A stretch of 64,000 nt of DNA from Halichoerus grypus (lineage: Eukaryota; Chordata; Mammalia; Carnivora; Phocidae), in the NCBI RefSeq assembly GCF_964656455.1, contig NC_135716.1, forward strand, positions 80,378,484 through 80,442,483. Reading direction: 5' to 3'. This document shows positions 56,395-64,000 of the stretch, in pieces. Numbering within the stretch: position 1 is the stretch's first letter; the number at the start of each line of letters is the position of its first letter. The notes under the pieces were generated by a model. That model was not told the DNA's origin, ran no database searches, and saw nothing but the letters and a program-made list of their open reading frames with translations. Made by a program: the position numbers and the translations under genes.

Positions 56395-56762
56395 GGCATT
56401 CTGGAAAATACCTGACCAGTTCTCTTCAAAACTGTCAGAATCACCAAAAAAAAAGTCTGGGAAGTTGTCACAGACCAGAACTCAGAGGCATGATGACTCA
56501 ATCAACATGACATCTTCAGTGCGGTTCTGGGCCAGGAAAGGGGAGTTCATGGGAAAGAAGTGAAATCTGAATAAAGTCTAGAGTTTAGTTAATAGTAATT
56601 TCCTAATGTTAATTTCTTAGATTTGACAAATGTACCATGGTTATGGGAGATATTAACATGAAAGGAGATGGGTGAAGGGTCCACAGGAAGTTACTGTGGG
56701 TTATCTTTGCAACTTTTCTGTAAAACCAAAGTTATTCCAAAATGAAAACTTTATTAAAAATA
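56395..56762 (+). mobile_element. Old L1M 3' UTR, sense
   Basis: ACCTGACCAGTTCTCTTCAAAACTGTC, GGGAAGTTGTCACAGACC, GTGAAATCTGAATAAAGTC, TTTGACAAATGTACCATGG, GGGTTATCTTTGCAACTTTTC and CCAAAATGAAAACTTTATTAAAAAT follow the same 3' UTR family as 28900-29500, in the same orientation, and end at its 3' terminus. Confidence 0.75.
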
Positions 56763-58939
56763 AAAATCTCCAAGTTCTTTCAATATATATTCTCTTCTTG
56801 GTCACAGTTTAATTGGTCCTAATATTAATTGGTCCTCAGGCTTCAGCCTGAGCATTTTATGATTTTTGTGGGACACAGCTTCTTAATAATTATAATGCAT
56901 GGCAAAAGTATACATAAGTATCTAACAAGAAACTTATGCTCATTGGGAAATGTTTAAAGGCAAAGTAACCTCCAACCTTTGAAATATCCTGGGCCTAAGG
57001 CAACCAGACCTCCAGGGACAGCACATCCTATGGTCACTGTAAACTGCATACACAGAGCCTACTTCCAGACAAGTTTGAACACTGAGTTGTATTTGGGTGT
57101 CAGTTTGCGATGGACACACTGTCTAGGAAATCCTTGTACATTGGAAGTTGCTTTTTGAAGATGCCAGAAGGATGAGATGTAAACTTGACCTTCCTTAAAA
57201 TGATCTGGGAGCCCCTGGAAACTTTCCCTACTCAGCAGAAATTCTAAGGAGCTGACTGGGGCAAAAAGCCATCATGACTCTGGGTCCTTCCACCCCATCC
57301 CTGTCTATGGACCCCATGACCCTGGCACCTACAGCACCATGGTCCCATGACTGATGGCCCATGTCAGTATGTACCTCTGGGCTTCACAAGGCAGGTCAAA
57401 GCAAACAGGTGCAGTCCAGGGGAAGCACAAGGAGTCTCTATTCTGAAACCCACCCCATTTCATTGGTTCTAAATGGCACATTCTGTATAATATCACCTTT
57501 CAACATTTCTGAAATTAGAATATGTCATATTTCATATCTCAGAGTCAATTAATCACTATAAATTATATTCCAGAGACATGATTAATAAAATTGGCTGAAG
57601 TATACAGAAAAAGGCGGGGAGAGACTATAGCATCTATCCTAGTGCCTATCTGAGAGCAGTAGAAATAAAGAAGGATTTACTTTGGAGTCATGAAGATGAG
57701 AGTAAGGGGATATAAACTGGAGGCAGTAGTACAGGGGCAGGACCCTGGGCAGCTGCCCTGATTGGGTCTGTGCTGTCCTCTTTTTCTTCCCCGCTCCTCT
57801 GTAGTGTCCTCCCAGGTCCTTACCCACAGATGCCCAGAGCCCCCTGTCTACGAAAGCCCCACAGTGAGCCGCCCTCAAGGCTTATCCTTCCTCAAATGTC
57901 CCAGGTCTTTGCTTCTCTATGCTACCCACTCTCTTTCCCCTCCCTTTCAATTCCTTACCCATCATACACACACACAAACACACAGTGCCCAGTTTCAAAC
58001 TCAGGGAGTCCAACCTCCAGATCAATACTTGTAACCACTGTGCTCTGTTGACTAATAAAGCTCTAAAGCACAAAATCCTAGCCATGAAAGTTTACTGGGG
58101 ACATGAGGGGTTTTCCTGGGGCTCTCTGAATCTGTATCTTGGGGACTTTAAGGGGAGGGAGGGGCAAGCCTGGACTAAAGGGAGGAGGCAGATGCTGTCT
58201 GGCTTTTCCTCCCCACCTGGACCCACTTGTGGTCAGTTTAGAACCTGAGGTCCCCACCAGCCATCCCTCCCTGTGAGGGAGGCACCTAGAAAGAAAACAA
58301 GTACCACCCATCCTCAGCCAGAGAAATGAGGTCTGTCTCCTAGGGTATGCCTAAGCTAGTTCTTTAGAGGCCTCAGGCTCCCAGCTATGCCATCCCCTCG
58401 GGGAGACATCTGTCTACTATGGTGGAAATCATCATCTCTCTGCTCATGTCATAGATGCCATTTGGGGAGAGAAACAGTAACAAAGCACAGAACCACCAAG
58501 AACATGCTTGACACTGTTAAATGCAGGGCAGAGCATAAAGGCAAAGGGTGCTGTAGAGTGGGTGGTTCCCTTAGGTTATTTTCTCAGAGAGACCTCTCCC
58601 AGGATGTGGGGCCTGGATGACAGAAGGACCCAGTCATGGCAAGGTGAGGGCAAGAGCATTCCAGAGGAATAGCCATCACAGAGGACCCATGGTTGGGACC
58701 AGTTTGTATTCCAAGAAAAGGAAAAGAGATCTATGGTCACGCAGGGAGATGGGGGCAGGCCAGAGCTTGGAAAACCAGAATAAAGCAGACCAACTACATC
58801 CATTGTTAGCAGAAAGTGCAGGCCTACTGTCCAGGGCAGTGCTGTGGTCTGATCAAGATTATAAAAGACCCCCTGGCAGCTATGTAGAAACTGCACTATA
58901 GAAAGCCAGAAAGAGACAGGGAAACCATGTGGGGACCTG
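56763..58939. other. Unique sequence, 2.2 kb, nothing recognised
   Basis: GC-richer from 57750 to 58900, with overlapping frames on both strands (57762-58051, 57919-58248, 58576-58901) but no recognisable protein. A short CACACACACAAACACACAG stretch lies near 57965. Confidence 0.4.
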
Positions 58940-59430
58940 TTGCCAGTCCAGGCCAGACAGGATGAGCAGGGCTGACAGCAGTGGGGATGGGTGGAGAGGA
59001 TGCTCCAGTGTACTTCAGCCAGAGGAAATGGGGCTTGTCAACGGACTGGACGTGTGGGAGTGGGGACGGAAGGAATCACGGAAGCCTATTGTTTTTACTT
59101 AAGTGAACTGAGTGGGTGGTGGTCTCATTTCCTGAAATGGGAATCCTAGAGGGGAGGAAGGGTGGTGGCAATCAAGACAGGCTGTGGATATTGACTTTGA
59201 AATTCCTATTTGATATTCTAATCAATGTGGCAAGAAGGCAGGTAGATGTGCAAACAGAGGGCTCTAAGGACAGGCCAAGGATGAACAAAAAGATTTGGAA
59301 GTGGTTGGCTTATAAGTGAATTTTAAAACCAGGATGTGGATGGAACCATCAGGTGGACATTCTATGTGGAAGATACACAGGGCCCAGGCCAAGCAAGGTT
59401 TGCAGAGGGAGGGGGGCTATAAAAAGGGCT
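58940..59430 (-). repeat. L2 LINE internal part, antisense
   Basis: AACGGACTGGACGTGTGGGAG, GGAAGGAATCACGG, GTGAACTGAGTGGGTGGTGG, ATTTCCTGAAATGGGAATCC, GACTTTGAAATTCCTATTTG, CAAGAAGGCAGGTAGATG follow the reversed L2 coding region (ATTGGATGTGGGTGTGAG, GCAACTGGGTGGATGGTGG, TTTGAGATGCCTATTAGAC, AAGTAGGCAGTTGGAT). Diverged; borders approximate. Confidence 0.6.
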
Positions 59431-60764
59431 AGGAAATAGCACAGTGAAAGAGGGGACCACCTGGGAAAGAGCGAGGTTGTGCAATGAGAGTGAAGAAGAC
59501 ACTTCCAGGAGAGCTGCTCATCCTGGCGTTTCCCAGAAGCCATCCTAGGCCTAGCAAGAGCATGTGCACAGGCCTCATCAGGTCACCTAGACCACCTAGG
59601 CAAGAGGACCCCAAAAGAACCAAGACCAGCCAGTCAGACTGCTCTCTCCACAAGCATTTGAATCAAAGAACTCTCTCTGTGTGAAAAGCAAAACTGGTGG
59701 TTATTTGAAACTGTTTTCCCCACTGTATGCTCTGGTCAGACATTCTCTCCAAAATGTAGGCTTGCATTTTCAATGGGCTATGGGTTGTTCCATGGACTTC
59801 CGGCAAGTTGTCTGCCACCCCAACGCTCTGTCTGCAGGTGGTGGATTATCACCTTGCAGCTTCACCACCATGAAGACTGTTGAAGTCCTCAGTGATGGCT
59901 CTCTGCTCACTGATCCTCTGTAGCACACTGTGTCTTCTCATTAAAGTCAGTCATGAACATTAACTCATTCAACTTTCTGGCTTAATGAGCTTCACATTCA
60001 AAAGGGAGTTCAACATTTTTGGAAAGTGAATTAAAGTAGATTGTCCCCTACTGGCCTGCATTATATCACCAATTCCTATCTGAAAGGTCATGGCCTTAAG
60101 GTGTTCCTGGATATTTTTCAGGATGTCTCTGAGGCCCTGAAACCCTGGATGATATTGTGTATTGATGTTCACAGATGCATTTTCTGGGAGGAGAGTGCAG
60201 AGTTTTATTGGAATTAAGAGAAATATGTGACAATTTTTTTTTTCTTAAGCTGCATTTCAGTTATCAGATACTAATCTTATTTCCTCCAGAGTCAGCCATA
60301 AGTAACTCCCAGTAAAGGGCTGTCACTTTCTAAACTTTGTGTTGTCCATGTTGCCTAATGCAGCACCACCCGTGTGGCAGGCACGATGCTGACTTGAACA
60401 GACCTGTGGCACATCACTTTCTCTGGAGATCTTGCTCTGCTGCACCTTTGGTTCTTCTCACTGTTGAGCTGTGAACTCCTGCATGACTTTGGCTCAGATT
60501 CCCCAATTCTCCTAATGCTCAAGGAGATGCAAATCTTTTGTTCAGGACTAACTCTGAAAAGTCACCTCAAACCCTAGCCCTGTCCTTCAAAGGCTGGACA
60601 GCCCAAGAAGATTAAATCTCTGGTACTGAAGTCATCTGAGAAAATGGGAAGCTCCAAAATGGCATCTCTCTGGCCTCCACCTGAACCCCATTCAGGATTG
60701 CTTGGTCTTTTCACTGACCTCTACACAGCATGGTGGTATCTGTTATGTCCTGAACCATGCATGG
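59431..60764. other. Unique sequence, nothing recognised
   Basis: No repeat or gene recognised in 1.3 kb. Small open frames only. Confidence 0.45.
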
Positions 60765-60960
60765 GCACCTGTCACATGTTTGTACTGTTCCAGGTACCAC
60801 TGACTCAACTGTGAACAGAACGACAAAAGTCTCTACCCTAATGGAATTTATCTTCTAGTGGGTCAGAAAAGAAGCAAAGTAAGAATATATACAGAATACA
60901 TAAAATGGTGGTAAGTGCTAAGGAGAAAATAAAACACAAGACAATAAGGTTAGAGAATCA
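60765..60960 (-). repeat. L2 LINE terminus, antisense
   Basis: TGTTCCAGGTACCACTGACTCAACTGTGAACAG, AAGTCTCTACCCTAATGGAATTTATCTTCTAGTGGG, ATGGTGGTAAGTGCTAAGG match the reversed L2 end (AAATCCCTGCCCTCATGGAGCTTACATTCTAGTGGG, GATAAGTGCTATGG). Confidence 0.75.
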
Positions 60961-60974
60961 TGGGAAACATTTTT

Positions 60975-61160
60975 ATAGCCCATGCCATGTGCCAGATGTG
61001 TTCTAAATATTCTGTGTGATTTTGCTCAGGAAAACCCTGAGGCTGGTATTACTATGATCCCTGTTTCAATCTGATACAGCTGAGGCACAGGGGTGAGCAC
61101 CTTGCCCAATAGCTGCTAAGATGCAAAGGGAGAGCCGGGCTGCGGGAAGGGAACGGCTTG
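60975..61160 (-). repeat. MIR SINE, antisense
   Basis: CCATGCCATGTGCCAGATGTGTTCTAAATATTC, GCTCAGGAAAACCCTGAGG, CTGATACAGCTGAGGCACAGG, GAGCACCTTGCCCAATAGC and AGAGCCGGGC follow reversed MIR (GTGCCAGGCACTGTTCTAAG, ACAGATGAGGAAACTGAGGC, GACTTGCCCAAGGTC, AGAGCCGGG). Confidence 0.8.
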
Positions 61161-62289
61161 GATTGGGCAGCCTGGGAAGACCACCTGGCATGCTGCATGC
61201 TCAGGAAATGGGATGGCTGAACTTGGTTAGTGCTTGAAACCTTAAAGTTACCTAGAAGTCTAGGGTTGGAGGACCTATTCACTCATGGAAGCTGAGGTTA
61301 GCTTGCCCACCAACCTTCTCCCTATCTACCCACCCTGCTTGCTTTCCAGGAAAGAAAAGGAGATGTTTGTTTTTTAAAGTGGGAGTGGGTGGGTAACAAG
61401 AGCTAATGACAACAGAATAATGATCTTAAAACATCCTGTTAAATTTAGGTCATGATTGATTTTTCAACTCTACAAAAGGAGAAAAAACAATGCATAGCCC
61501 CTCACAGGATAATTAATGAGAAAGAGATTATGCAGAATTTGAATGCTATAAAAACCTAATGCTTGTGGAGCAATTTAAGGAAAATAAATAGTGGGTAAAG
61601 AGGTAACAAAAGGCTAGCATATGTTTATCTAGAAGATGAGAAGAATTGTTTCTAGAACAAACTGTTTGGAATGAGAACTTCCACAGCTTGAACACAAACT
61701 AAGATTTACAAACTATGAAAAATATTTAAAATGCTACTTTCCTTAAACTTAAAGAATGAGAAGCTTAAAAAAATTTAGGGAAAAAAAGACCTGGAAGGAC
61801 AATGGCTGTGTAAGGCACGGTCTTACACAGATTCAACAGAACAATGGGGAAAAAAAATTGATCTAGTTAGAGGGATTCACCAAACTACGTCTCAGAAACC
61901 AAAAGTCTTACTAAAATGATGTCTGATTGAGAAATAATTATGGGGGGAATGCCAGTTCCACATATCATATCTGTACGCTTTACCACATTTTGTCGGAGCC
62001 CCATGGAGACAGGATATGAAAAGAATAGCATGACAGGGGAGGGATGGGAAGGAAAGTAGTCTTGGAGCAGAGCCAGATAATGTGGAAGTAATTGAGATTT
62101 ACCGGCATAATTGCCATAATCGCTTTTGGATGCACAATAGCTCAAGAGTGTGCCATAGATTCGCATTGATTAGCATTCTGGGGTTACGATGCTTTCATAG
62201 AAGACGGCTGATCTACTGCCCTTGCAGTGATTCCTGGAGTTTTCCTTGAGAAGCAATGCAATGGAGAGGAACTCTTGTGCCCCCATCTA
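61161..62289. other. Unique sequence, nothing recognised
   Basis: No repeat or gene recognised in this 1.1 kb. Confidence 0.45.
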
Positions 62290-62395
62290 CACCGTGTGCT
62301 GTGCGAGTTCCGTGCCTCACACCTGCACCACTGTGTGCTCTTGGTCAGCCACTTACCTCATCTGTGACCATGGTAAGAAATGACTGTAATAAAGG
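62290..62395 (+). repeat. Possible MIR fragment, sense
   Basis: GTGTGCTCTTGGTCAGCCACTTACCTCATCTGTGACCATGG resembles MIR GTGACCTTGGGCAAGTCACTTAACC ... CTCATCTGTAAAATGGG with a deletion in between. Weak. Confidence 0.4.
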
Positions 62396-63084
62396 TCCAT
62401 TGTTTTCTAGCTCAGAAGGGAGACCTCAAGCAGTGCAAAAATCAAGGAAGCACTAAAAAATGTTAAATCTCAATATGAGCAGTTAAACCCACTGTGTAAG
62501 AACTGATCAACCCTGGCCTGTTTCCCCTTCCTCTAAAACACTGAACTACCATGTTAAGTAGACAACAGGTGTATATGACCATGCGGTTTTTCACCTGAAC
62601 CCACAGTGAATGAAAACTCATGCAGGTGCTTTGTCCAGCTGATGGCCTGGCCACACCGACAGTCCCCAGAGATGCTCGGATTTCTTCTCACGAGGGTTCT
62701 GCCCATTCACCAAGGCTCTACGTCAGCACGGAGGTAACTTGAACAGGACCATGGAGGAAGCACACCGTAGACTGATAACTTCTCTGGACGGAGAAGAGAA
62801 ACATCAAAAAGGCTACTTGCAATGTTGTTTTATGATTTCCACAGAGAGCATAAAGTGAGAACTCAGAGAAATTCTCCTTACACAGGATGGCAACTACACC
62901 CTCACTGGGCACAGGACAGAAGCCAGTAACCTACTATGGATATCTTCCCACTGAGACTGGACTCAGTCTCAAAGTCTTCCCCTATAGGACATTCCAGGCA
63001 GCCCAGGCAATCATTCAGGGTGGAATTTAAGACAAAATCTATTCACCATCTCTGTTCAATTAGGGAAAGAAAAATGAAGAAGAG
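62396..63084. other. Unique sequence, nothing recognised
   Basis: No repeat or gene recognised. Confidence 0.45.
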
Positions 63085-63200
63085 AAAGAGCTGAGTTCCA
63101 GGGTTGGTTCCAGGGCTTTCCAGTTGTGTGGCCTCAGGGAAGCAAGTAACCTACCTGGGGCCAGTCTGATCTTTGAAGTAGTGATCTCAGTAGATGCTGA
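63085..63200 (+). repeat. Possible MIR fragment, sense
   Basis: GTTGTGTGGCCTCAGGGAAGCAAGTAACCTACCTGGGGCC resembles MIR GCTGTGTGACCTTGGGCAAGTCACTTAACCTCTCTGAGCC. The downstream part is not recognisable. Confidence 0.4.
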
Positions 63201-63444
63201 GTATTCTTACACAGGGCAGTGGGCAGTGGGACCATGTGGGGAAGGATGTGACAGGAGGAGCCTGCCAACTGTAAAACCAATGTAAAGTGGTTTCATCATC
63301 CTGACGATCCTCACTCTAGTTTGTGATCAGTCTCCCTGAGGCCAATGCACTATGTGTTTTTGGACAAAGAAGCCACGAAGTTTGTTTCAGGTGCTCAAAA
63401 AGGATGTAGGATAGCCACCACATGGAAGGACTAATATGGTTCAA

Positions 63445-63690
63445 TACAGTTCAATAATTATGAGCGCAGAATCTGGAGCCAAACCACCTGGGCCTTAAAT
63501 CCTAATTTACTACAATACAAGCTGAGAGTTAAACCTCTCAGTTTATTCATCTGTAAAATGGGGATGAGACCATATGGTGTGCTATTGGGAGAAATAAACT
63601 GGTTAACATTTATAAAACACCAAGAATGGTACCTGTCATGCAGGAAGCAAGCACTCAGTGTTAGCTATCACTGCTATTGTTGTAGCTGGC
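63445..63690 (+). repeat. MIR SINE, sense, near full length
   Basis: GCGCAGAATCTGGAGCCAAACCACCTGGGCC, GAGTTAAACCTCTCAGTTTATTCATCTGTAAAATGGGGATGAG, GAGAAATAAACTGGTTAAC, AAACACCAAGAATGGTACCTGTC and AGCAAGCACTCAGTGTTAGCTA give the MIR order from 5' end to tail. Confidence 0.88.
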
Positions 63691-64000
63691 ACTAACAGGT
63701 GCAAACACCAGCTGCAGGAGCTACTGAAGTAGCAAGAGCAGGGAAAGGCTCTGAAGGGAGGGAGTCCAGTGCTAATGAGTGTTGATCCACAGCAGGAGCA
63801 ACGGGCTTGGATGGAGAGTTTCGAGTCCAAAGATGGTCATGAAGGAGAATCCACTGGGCCCAGGGAGGGACAAGCTGTGAGGCTTGAGGCTACAAAGGGA
63901 GGAAGATGTGTGGGGATTTGTGTTTCCAAAGCCCACAAAAGGGCTAGAAAGAAAGACCTAGGAATGCCTGGGAAGCAGGTCCACGAGAATCTGGACTTTT
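63691..64000. other. Unique sequence, nothing recognised
   Basis: The last 310 bases show no repeat or gene. Confidence 0.5.

Noticed and set aside
1..64000. Endogenous retrovirus or LTR element
   Set aside because: No LTR pair, primer-binding site or gag/pol/env-like frame was recognised. Solo old LTRs too diverged for reading by eye cannot be excluded.

Overview
The window looks like intergenic or deep-intronic nuclear DNA of a carnivoran mammal. Young tRNA-Lys-derived Can-SINEs (start GGGCGCCTGGGTGGCTCAG, end CT-rich plus AATAAATAAAATCTTTA-An) and carnivore L1 3' ends (GATTAACATAACAATAAA-type tails, G-rich 3' UTR) sit on older mammalian repeats (MIR, L2, L1M/HAL1, MER3, MER5-like). The two young Can-SINE types present fit a caniform, probably an arctoid (bear, seal or mustelid group). 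That placement is inference; no species call is possible from the repeats alone.

I found no convincing protein-coding gene, rRNA, tRNA, CRISPR array or LTR retrovirus. The longest open frames are explained by L1 ORF2 remnants, SINE read-through, microsatellites, polypyrimidine sequence or chance. Features are therefore mostly repeats, placed by recognition of family sequence and, where possible, by exact target-site duplications (TSDs).

Layout. 1-2.9 kb: unique sequence, one MIR, one older Can-SINE. 2.96-6.5 kb: a Can-SINE beside a twin-primed, 5'-inverted L1 that carries a nested Can-SINE, then an older antisense L1. 6.5-18.8 kb: mostly unique, with two old antisense L1 ends (11.2-12.5 kb) and a repeat-poor 14.5-18.8 kb block holding a candidate conserved regulatory element near 15.7 kb. 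18.9-23.2 kb: one young SINE, otherwise unique. 23.2-30.7 kb: L2 and MIR, then a long old sense HAL1/L1M mosaic (24.9-29.5 kb) with a 71-bp micro-L1 and a later L1 3' end inserted, then two SINEs. 30.7-39.4 kb: MER5-like, SINEs, MER3, MIR, CA repeat, polypyrimidine tract, 39-bp tandem duplication, old L1M with a MIR inside. 40.0-42.9 kb: sense L1 with its reverse-transcriptase core deleted. 43-53 kb: CA and CAT repeats, MIRs, an L2 fold-back, a young antisense L1 with a 19-bp TSD, a young SINE. 53.4-54.7 kb: three-level nest (L2 > hAT-like transposon > L1). 54.7-64 kb: L1M, L2 and MIR relics in unique sequence.

The most informative content is the insertion history: one 14-15 nt target sequence present three times around 3-5.4 kb, the twin-priming structure, the micro-L1, and the nested relics that give relative ages. 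No previously undescribed molecular system was found.
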